Positions 18,012 through 26,336 are shown, numbered from the stretch's first letter. The stretch is 64,000 nucleotides of DNA from Oscillibacter valericigenes Sjm18-20 (GCA_000283575.1 AP012044.1:930001-994000), one strand, 5' to 3'. Numbers and translations: made by a program. The notes: a model not told the origin generated them from the letters alone.

Positions 18012-18508
18012 GAGGAAACGGAAGACAACATCATATGGATGCCCTGTTCGTCCTTTTGAGTTTCGGCGTATTCGCCGTGTGCGTGCTGCTGGTGCTGCTG
18101 ACGGGGGCGGAGACTTACCGCGCCCAGACAGACCGGGACCAGAAGAGCTGGGAGTGGCGCACCGGCGCACAGTATGTAGCGGCGAAGCTTCGCCACGGGG
18201 ACGAGGCGGGGGCTGTCTCCTTTTCCGGCGGGGACGGCACAAAGTGGTACAACACGCTGAATTTGAAGGAAACTTACGACGGAGAGGAATACGTCACCGC
18301 CATTTACTATTACGATGGCTACATACGGGAATTGTTTACCGTGGAGGGCGGGGTATACGCCCCAGAGGACGGTGAACCGGTGCTGGAGGCCGGGGGTTTG
18401 CGATTTAGCTGGGACGGAAAACTGGTGGAGGTATTGTGTACCGATGCCGGCGGCGAGACGAGCCGGTCGTTTCTGTCTCTCCGCAGCGGAGAGGGGGCGG
18501 ACGCATGA
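18008..18508 (+). CDS. DUF4860-type protein of the pilus-like operon
   Basis: The 166-residue protein has a short basic N-terminus, one membrane helix (MDALFVLLSFGVFAVCVLLV) and an extracellular beta-rich domain (WYNTLNLKETYDGEEYVTAI). The N-terminal pattern and its position after GspF fit the DUF4860 family of clostridial pilus-like clusters. It overlaps the previous and the following gene by 4 bases each (ATGA). A glycine-type prepilin cleavage site is missing. Its likely role is a structural or priming subunit. Confidence 0.7.
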   Translation: MRGNGRQHHMDALFVLLSFGVFAVCVLLVLLTGAETYRAQTDRDQKSWEWRTGAQYVAAKLRHGDEAGAVSFSGGDGTKWYNTLNLKETYDGEEYVTAIYYYDGYIRELFTVEGGVYAPEDGEPVLEAGGLRFSWDGKLVEVLCTDAGGETSRSFLSLRSGEGADA

Positions 18509-18942
18509 GAAGTAAAACCCCTCTGGCGCTGATGGAGCAGCTGGTGATGGTGCTGGTGTTCGCTCTGGCGGCGGCCTTGTGTATCCAGGCGTTCGCGGCG
18601 TCCGATCGTATATCCGGAACCGCCGCCGCCAGGGACCGGGCGGTGCAGCTGGCTCAGAGCGCTGCCGAGATTATGAAAAGCCGCGGCGGAGACCTGGTGC
18701 AGGCCCAGAGCGCCGCTATGGAGCGGCTGGGCGGACAACTGTCTCAGGGCGTTTGGTATGTCCTTTACGACCGGGACTGGAACGAGGTGTCGGACGGCTC
18801 GGCAGAAGCGGTTTACCGTCTGGAGGCGCAGCCGGATTCCAATGCGGAGCAGCCGAAGGCGGACATTCGGGTATCTATGGAGGACGGCAAGACGCTGATC
18901 GCCCTCCCCGTGGTCTGGCAGGAGGTGGGCGGCGATGCATGA
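18505..18942 (+). CDS. Prepilin-like single-pass protein
   Basis: The start at the ATGA overlap gives 145 residues. The N-terminus MRSKTPLALMEQLVMVLVFA resembles a type IV prepilin helix: a short basic leader, then a hydrophobic helix with a glutamate near position 5 of the presumed mature end, although the usual glycine before the cleavage site is absent. The rest is a soluble domain with a predicted long amphipathic helix (AARDRAVQLAQSAAEIMKS). It is probably a minor pilin-like subunit. Confidence 0.65.
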   Translation: MRSKTPLALMEQLVMVLVFALAAALCIQAFAASDRISGTAAARDRAVQLAQSAAEIMKSRGGDLVQAQSAAMERLGGQLSQGVWYVLYDRDWNEVSDGSAEAVYRLEAQPDSNAEQPKADIRVSMEDGKTLIALPVVWQEVGGDA

Positions 18943-19363
18943 GCGCGGGAAACTGCGGTTTTCTCCGCCGATGGTGGGGGGCAGCTCCCTGCTGATTATC
19001 TTTGCCGTGCTGTGCCTGACGGTGCTGGCCATGCTGAGCCTTTCCACCGCCCAAAATAACGATCGGCTGAGCCGTGCATCTGCGGACAGCGTGACGGCCT
19101 ACTATGCGGCGGACGCTCAGGCAGAGGAAATCCTGACCCGTCTGCGCCGGGGCGAGACACCCGGCGGCGTGACAGTCGGCGCGGACGGTACGGGGACTCT
19201 CTGCGAGTATGCAGTCCCTATCTCCGACACCCAGGAGCTGTCCGTATGTGTGCGTCTGGAGGGAGGGAACTGGGAGGTTCTAAGATGGAAGGCGGTCTCC
19301 ACGGCCGACTGGACGCCGGATGACAGAATGGAGGTCTGGGACGGTGAGACCGGCATGTTTTAA
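18935..19363 (+). CDS. Single-pass protein of the pilus-like operon (PilX-like position)
   Basis: The 142-residue protein overlaps the previous gene by 8 bases. It has a basic N-terminus, one membrane helix (about residues 18-38, LLIIFAVLCLTVLAMLSL) and an outward domain that begins with a helix rich in small residues (DSVTAYYAADAQAEEILTRL). YYAADAQAE resembles the start of the soluble part of PilX-type minor pilins. A 56-base gap separates it from the ATPase gene. Confidence 0.6.
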   Translation: MHERGKLRFSPPMVGGSSLLIIFAVLCLTVLAMLSLSTAQNNDRLSRASADSVTAYYAADAQAEEILTRLRRGETPGGVTVGADGTGTLCEYAVPISDTQELSVCVRLEGGNWEVLRWKAVSTADWTPDDRMEVWDGETGMF

Positions 19364-19419
19364 AGCAGCGCCGTATAAGTTCACTACGGGATTGCCCAGC
19401 GAAAGGAAACGATCGACCT

Positions 19420-20478
19420 ATGGAATTGAAAGACTTTTTGGAGAAAGCGGTGGACGACGGGGCCTCGGATATCTTTGTCGTAGCCGGCGGCCCAGTGAGT
19501 GAAAAGCTGGACGGGCACATCAGGCCCCTGACGCAAAGCCGCGTCCTGCCGGACGTGACAGAACAGCTGATCCGGGAGGTCTACCGGCTGGCGAACCGGG
19601 AGATGGAGCGGTTTTTAAAGACCGGGGACGATGACTTTTCTTTTGCGCTGGCGGGACTGGCCCGGTTTCGAGTAAATACGTACCGCCAGCGGGGCTCCAT
19701 GGCCGCCGTGATCCGGGTGGTGTCCTTTGATATCCCGGACTACCGCGCTCTTGGCATTCCGGAGAATATTATGGCCATGGCGGAAGAGACGCACGGCCTT
19801 CTGATCGTCTCCGGCACCGCAGGCAGCGGCAAGTCCACCACGCAGGCATGTCTGATTGACCGCATCAACCGGACTCGGGACGCCCATATCATCACGCTGG
19901 AGGACCCCATCGAATTTCTCCACCGGGATCAGAAGAGTATCGTCAGCCAGAGAGAAGTCACCATCGACACGATGGATTACCTCTCCGCCCTGCGGGCAAG
20001 CCTCCGGCAGGCTCCGGACGTGATTCTTCTGGGCGAGATGCGGGACCACGAGACCATACGCACCGCTATGACCGCGGCGGAGACGGGACATCTGGTGATT
20101 GCCACACTGCATACAAAGGGGGCGGTGAACACCATTGATCGCATCGTGGACGCCTTTCCCAGTCAGCAGCAGTCTCAAATCCGGACGCAGCTCGCCATGG
20201 TGCTGCGGGCGGTGGCGTCCCAGCAACTGCTGCCCGGAACCGGGGGCGGATTGGAGCCGGCCTTTGAGCTGATGACCATGAACAGCGCCGTGCGCAGCAT
20301 GATCCGGGACTGCAAGACCTATCAGATCGACAATGAAATGCGGACCGCCGGGGCGGAGAATATGTTCTCCATGGACCAGTCCATTCTGACTCTGTTCCGG
20401 GATGGAAAGATCACGCGGGAGATTGCCCTGGACTATGCGGACAACCCAGATCAGCTCCGGCGCAGGCTGGATGCGTGA
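19420..20478 (+). CDS. PilT-like type IV pilus ATPase
   Basis: The 352-residue cytoplasmic ATPase belongs to the PilT/VirB11 secretion ATPase superfamily. The N-terminal PAS-like domain (about 1-100) is followed by Walker A (SGTAGSGKSTTQ), the Asp box (ITLEDPIEFLH), Walker B (DVILLGEMRD) and the His box (AAETGHLVIATLHTKG). The size and the GEMRD sequence fit PilT retraction ATPases better than PilB, which is about 550 residues. It is the only ATPase of this cluster, so it either drives both extension and retraction or cooperates with a PilB encoded elsewhere. Confidence 0.9.
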   Translation: MELKDFLEKAVDDGASDIFVVAGGPVSEKLDGHIRPLTQSRVLPDVTEQLIREVYRLANREMERFLKTGDDDFSFALAGLARFRVNTYRQRGSMAAVIRVVSFDIPDYRALGIPENIMAMAEETHGLLIVSGTAGSGKSTTQACLIDRINRTRDAHIITLEDPIEFLHRDQKSIVSQREVTIDTMDYLSALRASLRQAPDVILLGEMRDHETIRTAMTAAETGHLVIATLHTKGAVNTIDRIVDAFPSQQQSQIRTQLAMVLRAVASQQLLPGTGGGLEPAFELMTMNSAVRSMIRDCKTYQIDNEMRTAGAENMFSMDQSILTLFRDGKITREIALDYADNPDQLRRRLDA

Positions 20479-20503
20479 TGAGAGCATGGGAGGAGCTGGA
20501 ACT

Positions 20504-21490
20504 GTGAAGAACGTGCGCAAAATACTGATTGCGTTGTTGGCCGTTGTGTTTGTGGGCAGCGCGGCCGTTTTGATCCGGCAGCTGCTCCAGTACCGGGAGG
20601 GGGCGCAGACCTATTCCGAGGCGGAAGAGCTGGCGGGTCTGCCGGACTTCTCAAAGCAGGCCGCCGTGCCGTCCGCATCCGCGTCCACCTGTGCCTCTGC
20701 CGCGGCCTCCGCGCCGGGAACGGTATATGTGGACCCCTACGCCGACGCGCTGGCCGCCATGGACTTCTCCGCACTGCGGGAGGTCAACAGCGACGTGCTG
20801 GGCTGGATTCTGATCCCCGGCACGAAGATCTCCTATCCGCTGGTGCAGGGGACGGACAATCAGTACTACCTGACCCACACCTGGAAAAAGCAGAATGGCG
20901 TGGTGGGGGCCGTTTTTCTGGAGTACAGCAACAGCCGCGATTTGTCCGACTTCAACACCCTTATTTACGGACATCGGATGAACGACGGCTCCATGTTTGC
21001 GGGACTGAAATACTATAAGCAGAAGAGCTATTATAAGAGTCACCCCACCGTCTACATCACCAACGACAGCGGAACATGGAAGTATGACATCTTTGCCGCC
21101 TACGAGGTAAGCACCCAGGGAGATACCTACCGCATCGGCCAGCACAGCGACAGCGCCAAACAGGCGTATATCGACTACTGTCTGGCCCAGTCGCTTTATA
21201 ACACCGATGTGGTTCCCACGGTGGATGATAAGATCGTCACCCTCTCCACCTGCACCGGCAACGGCCACGCCACCCGCTGGGTGGTTCAGGCCCGGATGCA
21301 GGGTACGGAAGGGGAAATACCTGCGCAGGCTCCCGACGCATCTGCGGAAACATCTGGGGGAGCCCTCGCCGCTTCGGGGAGCGCGGCGGACACCGCTTCG
21401 GTTTCCGCAGAGCCGGATACCGGGGTGTCCTCTTCGGGACAGTTGGAAGAGACGGCCCCGGCGATCTCCAGGACCGGCGCGGTCCCGTGA
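20504..21490 (+). CDS. Class B sortase
   Basis: The start chosen is a GTG 9 bases after GGAGGAG; an in-frame ATG 18 bases upstream overlaps that site. The roughly 328-residue protein has an N-terminal membrane anchor (about residues 5-25), a linker and a sortase domain. The pattern VLGWILIPGTKISYPLVQG, catalytic histidine in LIYGHRM, catalytic cysteine in TLSTC and arginine in ATRWVVQ is that of class B. A serine/alanine-rich C-terminal tail of about 60 residues follows. It lies 25 bases after the PilT-like gene, which suggests a link between surface anchoring and the pilus-like machine. Confidence 0.87.
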   Translation: MKNVRKILIALLAVVFVGSAAVLIRQLLQYREGAQTYSEAEELAGLPDFSKQAAVPSASASTCASAAASAPGTVYVDPYADALAAMDFSALREVNSDVLGWILIPGTKISYPLVQGTDNQYYLTHTWKKQNGVVGAVFLEYSNSRDLSDFNTLIYGHRMNDGSMFAGLKYYKQKSYYKSHPTVYITNDSGTWKYDIFAAYEVSTQGDTYRIGQHSDSAKQAYIDYCLAQSLYNTDVVPTVDDKIVTLSTCTGNGHATRWVVQARMQGTEGEIPAQAPDASAETSGGALAASGSAADTASVSAEPDTGVSSSGQLEETAPAISRTGAVP

Positions 21491-21505
21491 GAAAGAATAG
21501 AAAAT

Positions 21506-21537
21506 GTCCCGCGAACGAAAAACTTCGCTCGCGGGAC
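21506..21537. terminator. Bidirectional terminator between sortase and bioY
   Basis: GTCCCGCGA.. and ..TCGCGGGAC form a 14-bp stem. Read leftward it is perfect and followed by ATTTTCT; read rightward it has one mismatch and is followed by CTACTTTTC. It serves both convergent genes. Confidence 0.8.
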
Positions 21538-21557
21538 CTACTTTTCAAAAAGATGTA

Positions 21558-22115
21558 TTACGACGGATTCTCTGCTTCGACTGGCCGGACTCCTATGTGG
21601 GGCAGCAGTTTGGGACTGAGCAAGCCCACCACAAGAATCTTCACCATGTCGCCGGGCAGGAAGGGGATCATGCCCGCCATCAGGATGGCCCACGCGCTCA
21701 TGCCCTTACCCATATAGATGTTCAGAATGACCGCCATATAGGGCAGGCCCACCGCGTACAATACGGCCAGTCCCGCCAGAGATGCCGGGATAATACGCTT
21801 CAGGGACCGGCTGCCCGCCGTTAGTTTGCCGATTACCCACGCGGCGGGAATCAGACCGATCAAAAAGCCGCAGGTGGGGTAGAGAAAGTATCCAAAGCCG
21901 CCGCCGGAGGTGAAAAGGGGCAGACCCAAGAGCCCCAGCGCCACATATACCAGTTGGCTGAGGGCGCCGTATCTGGCTCCCAGGAGGACCCCGGCCAGAG
22001 CGGTGAAGAAGAATTGCAGCGTGATGGCCGAATAGAGAAATGGGAATTTGATGAACGCGCCCACGGCCGTCAGTGCCGCAAACAGGGCGGTCAGTATCAG
22101 TATTTTTGTTTTCAT
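21558..22115 (-). CDS. bioY: Biotin transporter BioY
   Basis: BioY is the biotin-binding S component of an energy-coupling-factor transporter. The 185-residue protein has about six helices and the family features AITLQFFFTALAGVLLGARY, SGGGFGYFLYPTCGFLIG and a C-terminal PGDMVKILV. No biotin-synthesis or ECF energising genes are adjacent. The promoter and a BirA operator lie immediately upstream, and birA is divergent, so expression should fall when biotin is plentiful. Confidence 0.93.
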   Translation of the reverse strand: MKTKILILTALFAALTAVGAFIKFPFLYSAITLQFFFTALAGVLLGARYGALSQLVYVALGLLGLPLFTSGGGFGYFLYPTCGFLIGLIPAAWVIGKLTAGSRSLKRIIPASLAGLAVLYAVGLPYMAVILNIYMGKGMSAWAILMAGMIPFLPGDMVKILVVGLLSPKLLPHIGVRPVEAENPS

Positions 22116-22126
22116 GACGCCTCCGA

Positions 22127-22158
22127 TTGTAAACTTATAAAAATTTTATGGTTTACAT
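22127..22158. promoter_or_regulatory. BirA operator of bioY
   Basis: TTGTAAACT and GGTTTACAT are separated by 14 bp. This matches the known BirA consensus TTGTAAACC-N14-GGTTTACAA with two mismatches. It lies just downstream of the bioY -10, where BirA-biotin would block transcription. Confidence 0.85.
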
Positions 22159-22160
22159 TT

Positions 22161-22188
22161 AGAATACCATAATTTTTTAAAATGTCAA
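22161..22188 (-). promoter_or_regulatory. Promoter of bioY
   Basis: On the minus strand TTGACA and TATTCT are separated by 16 bp, immediately upstream of the BirA operator. Confidence 0.7.
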
Positions 22189-22204
22189 CCACATTTTTTA
22201 AACG

Positions 22205-22231
22205 GATTTACAATTCGGGCCCGGTTTACAA
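22205..22231. promoter_or_regulatory. Direct pair of BirA half-sites at the birA promoter
   Basis: GATTTACAA and GGTTTACAA occur in the same orientation 18 bp apart. Each matches one half of the BirA palindrome, but they are direct rather than inverted. The second overlaps the birA -35. Confidence 0.5.
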
Positions 22232-22253
22232 AGTGGGCGGAATATGGTATGCT
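22225..22253 (+). promoter_or_regulatory. Promoter of birA
   Basis: TTTACA and TATGCT are separated by 17 bp. The -10 is at 22248-22253, which excludes an in-frame ATG at 22249 as the start of birA. Confidence 0.65.
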
Positions 22254-22284
22254 GACAGGGAATTTGCGGAAGGAGGCGGACTGC

Positions 22285-23289
22285 ATGAGCCGTCAAAAGG
22301 TATTGGAATTGCTGAAGAGCCGCCCGACGGACTACCTCTCCGGAGAGGAGATCGCCAAGCGGCTGGGGCTGAGTCGGGCGGCTGTGTGGAAGGCGGTGGA
22401 CGCCCTGCGGAAAGAGGGCTATTCCATCGAGGCCCGGACAGGTCTTGGATACCGGCTCACCGCCTCACCGGACGCTCTGACGGAAAAGGAAATACGGGGT
22501 TTTCTGGGAGAGACCGCTCTGGTGGGGAGAAGGCTTATATGTCTTGAGAGCGTCGATTCCACCAATACCTATTTGAAGAAGCAGGCCCTGTCCGGAATAC
22601 CGGATGGCACAGTGGTCACGGCGGACTGCCAGATCGGCGGCCGGGGCCGCATGGATCGGGCGTTCCGGAACCCAAAAGGAAAGCTGGTGGCGCTGTCCGT
22701 ACTCCTGCGGCCCGAGGTTCCGCTGGACCGTTTGACCTGCGTCACAGCCCAGACCGCCGTGGCCCTGTGCGGCGCGGTGGAGGAGGTCTGCGGTGTTCGT
22801 CCGCAGATCAAGTGGACCAACGACTTGGTGATTGGTCGAAAAAAGCTCTGCGGCATTTTGACGGAAATGGCGCTGGAGGGGGAGAGTGGCCGACTTCAGT
22901 ATCTGGTGATCGGAATAGGCGTCAATGTCCACCAGACGCCGGAGGATTTCGGGCCGGAGCTTGGGGAGATTGCTGTGTCGCTGGACATGGTCCTGGACAG
23001 ACCTGTTTCCCGTCCGGCGCTGGCTGCGGCGGAGATCCGGGCGCTGGACCGGCTGTACGCGGATATCTGCCGGGGGGATACCCGGCGGTATCTGGATGAC
23101 TATCGGCGGGACTGCGTGACGCTCGGCAAGACCGTGCAGCTGATCTCCGCCGATGGGAGACGCGAGACTGCGCGGGCGCTGGATATCGATGACGAGTTCG
23201 GGTTGGTTGTGCGGCTGGAGGACGGATCGGAGCGGACCATCCGCACCGGTGAGGTTTCTGTCAGAGGTATGTACGGATACGTAGACTGA
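22285..23289 (+). CDS. birA: Biotin-protein ligase / biotin operon repressor
   Basis: The ATG chosen follows AAGGAGG by 8 bases and gives 334 residues. The N-terminal winged helix (VLELLKSRPTDYLSGEEIAK, RAAVWKAVDALRKEGY) binds DNA. The central ligase domain has VDSTNTYLK, the biotinyl-AMP loop GGRGRMDRAF, IKWTNDLVI and a C-terminal SH3-like cap. It activates biotin and transfers it to carboxylases, and as the biotinyl-AMP complex it should repress bioY through the adjacent operator. The promoter carries its own half-sites, which suggests autoregulation. Confidence 0.93.
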   Translation: MSRQKVLELLKSRPTDYLSGEEIAKRLGLSRAAVWKAVDALRKEGYSIEARTGLGYRLTASPDALTEKEIRGFLGETALVGRRLICLESVDSTNTYLKKQALSGIPDGTVVTADCQIGGRGRMDRAFRNPKGKLVALSVLLRPEVPLDRLTCVTAQTAVALCGAVEEVCGVRPQIKWTNDLVIGRKKLCGILTEMALEGESGRLQYLVIGIGVNVHQTPEDFGPELGEIAVSLDMVLDRPVSRPALAAAEIRALDRLYADICRGDTRRYLDDYRRDCVTLGKTVQLISADGRRETARALDIDDEFGLVVRLEDGSERTIRTGEVSVRGMYGYVD

Positions 23290-23427
23290 TGTTCCGGTTC
23301 CAATTTTGAACTGCGGGCGCACCGGTAGGCCCCTATGGACTTTTATACGGAGGCGGCAGCCGGAGGGAGACGGATTGTTCACAGGCACGAAAGCGGAGAT
23401 CGCCGGAATCCGGCGGCAGGCATTAGA

Positions 23428-23988
23428 ATGAAAGAAGAGACGGGATTGAAAAAGTATTGGGAGCTGTTTATTACCTTTGCGAAGGTAGGCGTGATGACCT
23501 TTGGTGGCGGGATGGCAATGCTGCCGATTTTGCAGCGGGAGGTGGCAGAGAGCAAACATTGGGTTAACGAGGAGGAGCTGGCGGACTATTATGCCATCGG
23601 CCAGTGTACCCCCGGTATCATCGCGGTGAACACCGCCACCTTTGTAGGGCAGAAGCTCTATGGTATGCTGGGCGGCGTGGTGGCGACCATAGGAGTTGTG
23701 TTCCCGTCGCTGATAATCATTTCCATTCTGGCGGGCCTCATCAACAATTTCTCCGACCTTGTGTGGGTTCAAAACGGCTTTGCGGGGATTCAGGTGTGCG
23801 TGTGTATTCTGATCCTCAACGCGGTGGTGAAGCTGTTGAAAAAGTCCGTGGTGGATAAGCGGACGCTGGTGATTTTTCTGCTGGTGCTGGCGGGGGGCTG
23901 CGCGCTGAACGTATCACCGGCGCTATTTGTGGTGCTCTCCGCTCTGGCGGGCATCGTACTCAAGCAGTTGGAGGTGAAGAAAGCGTGA
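23428..23988 (+). CDS. Chromate transporter family protein, first half of a split pair
   Basis: The 186-residue protein is a short-chain ChrA-type protein: one domain of about six helices with the signature GVMTFGGGMAMLPILQREV and CTPGIIAVNTATFVGQ. Short ChrA proteins occur as adjacent pairs that form the equivalent of one long transporter. The next gene overlaps by 4 bases (GTGA) and encodes the partner. The substrate may be chromate, but anion export of another kind is possible in an anaerobe. The start has only a weak ribosome-binding site, and translation could begin earlier. Confidence 0.82.
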   Translation: MKEETGLKKYWELFITFAKVGVMTFGGGMAMLPILQREVAESKHWVNEEELADYYAIGQCTPGIIAVNTATFVGQKLYGMLGGVVATIGVVFPSLIIISILAGLINNFSDLVWVQNGFAGIQVCVCILILNAVVKLLKKSVVDKRTLVIFLLVLAGGCALNVSPALFVVLSALAGIVLKQLEVKKA

Positions 23989-24572
23989 TTTATCTCCAGC
24001 TTTTCTGGGAGTTTTTCAAGACCGGCCTCTTCTCCGTGGGCGGCGGGATGGCGACGCTACCGTTCCTGACCCACATCGGTGAATCCACCGGCTGGTATAC
24101 CCAGCCCCAGCTGATGAACATGCTGGCGGTGTCGGAGTCCACGCCGGGGCCGATCGGCATCAACATGGCGACTTATGTGGGGTTCACGGTGGCCGGCGTT
24201 CCGGGGGCGGTGATTGCGACTGTCGGCGAAGTAACGCCGTGTATAATTGTGATTTTGATTATTGCGGCGATTTTACAACAATTCCGACACAATAAATATG
24301 TGGAATTCGCGTTCTACGGGCTGCGTCCCGCGTCCACCGGCCTGATCGGCGCAGCCTGTGCGGGTGTGATCGTGAAGACGCTGGTAAATACCGCCGCCGT
24401 GTCCGCGGCGGGTGTGGATTGGACCGGCCTTTTCAACTGGCGGGGACTGATTTTGGCGGGGGTCCTGCTGGTGTTCACCAATTGGGTGAAGCCGACAAAG
24501 CGGTGGCATCCTATCGTATTTATCGGAGTCTCCGCCGTTATCGGGATTGTGTTCCGCTTTGGCGGGGCATGA
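23985..24572 (+). CDS. Chromate transporter family protein, second half
   Basis: The 195-residue partner begins at a GTG overlapping the previous stop. It repeats the motif in variant form (KTGLFSVGGGMATLPFLTHI and ESTPGPIGINMATYVGF). Sequence divergence between the two halves, with opposite predicted membrane orientation, is usual for these pairs. It is followed by a perfect hairpin at 24635-24675. Confidence 0.85.
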   Translation: MIYLQLFWEFFKTGLFSVGGGMATLPFLTHIGESTGWYTQPQLMNMLAVSESTPGPIGINMATYVGFTVAGVPGAVIATVGEVTPCIIVILIIAAILQQFRHNKYVEFAFYGLRPASTGLIGAACAGVIVKTLVNTAAVSAAGVDWTGLFNWRGLILAGVLLVFTNWVKPTKRWHPIVFIGVSAVIGIVFRFGGA

Positions 24573-24634
24573 GCGTCCGCGCGCCGGTTTTACGGGAAAG
24601 ACGCCGTCGCAAGGGTGGCTGCATGGAAAAATTT

Positions 24635-24675
24635 CAGTAAGACCTCCAAAGCAATCAGCTTTGGAGGTCTTACTG
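24635..24675. terminator. Perfect 18-bp hairpin, convergent terminator
   Basis: Two 18-base arms starting CAGTAAGACCTCC are exact complements around the loop AATCA. Leftward it is followed by AAATTTTT; rightward there is no T tract. It lies between the convergent chromate transporter and DUF1294 genes. Confidence 0.7.
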
Positions 24676-24917
24676 TGTCAAGTGTTCTATTTTACAGATT
24701 CTAACGATTCTTCATGAGAAATTTTACTGTAAAAGGGTAAACAGCAACGGTGAACACCCACAATTAAAGTATGTGAAATGATATTGGACAACGTAAGATT
24801 CCGTATATTTGAAGCCTCTCCAAACTCTAAGAAATAGCGACATAACATACCTGTCGCCGCACACTGAGATTATGGAAAGAATGCAAACGTGAGGATAACA
24901 CGGCGCAAGCGGACCGG
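24676..24917. other. Gene-free stretch before the DUF1294 gene
   Basis: Together with the hairpin this gap of about 345 bases contains no open frame with a ribosome-binding site and no recognisable RNA. I see nothing in it. Confidence 0.4.
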
Positions 24918-25280
24918 TTACCACGCGGAGTGAAAATAGACCCAGATTCCCGAGACAACAACAATCTGCAAGAGCAAGATGGCCGGAATGCCGAAGCGAA
25001 ACGTCCTGTGCAGTGTCTTATGGTGAAAGACCTTCATGCCGAGAAGCGCGCCTACGCAGCCCCCTGCGGCGCTGAGCAGAAACAGCGTCTTTTCCGGAAC
25101 CCGCCGGACGGACTCGTGATGTTCCTTTTGTTTTGCCTTCCACTTGTCAAAGCCAAAGACCAGAAACGTGATGAGGTTGATGACCAGCAGCCATGCGGCC
25201 AGCAGCCCCCGGGGGGAACCCACGAAAGCCAGCAGCGCGTCTCCGGTGGCCTTCGGCCAAGTGGCAGATTTTGTTTGCAT
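24918..25280 (-). CDS. DUF1294 family membrane protein
   Basis: The start at MQTKSATW, after CAGGAGG, gives 120 residues. DUF1294 features are clear: a helix followed by NLITFLVFGFDKWKAK, then PEKTLFLLSAAGGCVGALLG and HHKTLHRTFRFGIPAIL. The protein has about three helices. Its function is unknown. It is downstream of psuG, separated from it by a terminator. Confidence 0.85.
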   Translation of the reverse strand: MQTKSATWPKATGDALLAFVGSPRGLLAAWLLVINLITFLVFGFDKWKAKQKEHHESVRRVPEKTLFLLSAAGGCVGALLGMKVFHHKTLHRTFRFGIPAILLLQIVVVSGIWVYFHSAW

Positions 25281-25292
25281 GACGACCTCCTG

Positions 25293-25323
25293 AAAAAAGC
25301 TGGCCGGTTTTCCCGGCCAGCTC
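25293..25323 (-). terminator. Intrinsic terminator after psuG
   Basis: GAGCTGGCCGG pairs with CCGGCCAGCT around GAAAA, followed leftward by TTTTTTC. The T run lies just upstream of the DUF1294 ribosome-binding site. Confidence 0.85.
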
Positions 25324-25338
25324 ATTTTAACAGAGATT

Positions 25339-26265
25339 TCAGCTCTTTGCAAGCCCGCACAGTTCCACGGCGGTCTTCGCCGCCAGCCGCGCGTTGTTAT
25401 ACACCAGCTGGATGTTGCTGGCCAGAGAGTCGCCGCCGGTGAGGTCCTTAATCTTCGCCAGCAGGAAGGGGGTAGTCTCCTTGCCGTGAATGCCCTGTTT
25501 TTTTGCGTCCTTGATGGCCTCGTTGATGGCCTTGTTGATCACGTCCGCATCCATGGAATATTCCTCGGGGATGGGATTTGTCACCAGCATACCTCCGCCA
25601 AGGCCCATCTCCTGTTTGACATGGAACGCCCGGGCCAGCTCCGCCGGGGTGTCCAGCTCATAATCCACCTTGAAGCCGGACTTCCGGGTATAGAACGCGG
25701 GCAGCTCCTCCGTACCGTAGCCGATGACGGGTACGCCATGGGTCTCCAGATACTCCAGGGTCAGCCCCAGATCCAGAATGGACTTGGCTCCGGCGCAGAT
25801 GACCATGACGGGGGTGTGGGCCAGCTCCTCCAGATCGGCGGAGATGTCCATGGTGGTCTCCGCACCTCGGTGCACGCCGCCGATGCCCCCGGTGGCGAAG
25901 ACGGAGATGCCCGCGAGGTGGGCGATAATCATGGTGGTGGTAACGGTGCAGGCACCGTCCCGGCCCTGCGCTACCAGAACCGGCAGGTCCCTGCGGCTGG
26001 CTTTGGGCACGGCGTAGCCGGTCTTGCCCAGATAGTCGATCTCATCTTTGGAAAGTCCTGCCTTCAGGCGGCCTTTAATAACGGCAATGGTGGCGGGGAC
26101 GGCCCCGTTTTCCCGAATGATCTTCTCCACATTCAACGCCGTTTCCACGTTCTGAGGATAGGGCATACCGTGGGAAATGATGGTGGATTCCAGTGCCACA
26201 ACGGGTTTGCCCGCGTCCAGCGCGGAGCGCACTTCGGGGGCGACGTCCAGGTATTTATTTTGCAT
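25339..26265 (-). CDS. psuG: Pseudouridine-5'-phosphate glycosidase
   Basis: The enzyme splits pseudouridine 5'-phosphate into uracil and ribose 5-phosphate, the second step of pseudouridine degradation. The 308-residue protein is full length with the family blocks ALESTIISHGMPYPQNVETA, ATIAVIKGRLKAGL, TTTMIIAHLAGISVFATGGI and CAGAKSILDLGLTLEYLET. GGAGG lies 9 bases before the ATG. It follows the kinase psuK after 71 bases and the two are likely co-expressed. Confidence 0.95.
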   Translation of the reverse strand: MQNKYLDVAPEVRSALDAGKPVVALESTIISHGMPYPQNVETALNVEKIIRENGAVPATIAVIKGRLKAGLSKDEIDYLGKTGYAVPKASRRDLPVLVAQGRDGACTVTTTMIIAHLAGISVFATGGIGGVHRGAETTMDISADLEELAHTPVMVICAGAKSILDLGLTLEYLETHGVPVIGYGTEELPAFYTRKSGFKVDYELDTPAELARAFHVKQEMGLGGGMLVTNPIPEEYSMDADVINKAINEAIKDAKKQGIHGKETTPFLLAKIKDLTGGDSLASNIQLVYNNARLAAKTAVELCGLAKS

Positions 26266-26281
26266 AATGATTCCTCCGTGT

Positions 26282-26305
26282 ATAGTTTTGTTTAAAAATA
26301 ACTAT
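26282..26305. promoter_or_regulatory. Inverted repeat upstream of psuG
   Basis: ATAGTT and AACTAT flank a 12-base AT-rich centre, 17 bases upstream of the psuG start. It could be a site for the HTH domain of PsuK, but this is speculative. Confidence 0.25.
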
Positions 26306-26336
26306 CTGTCTTAGAAAAGGAAGCTAAAACGGGCGA

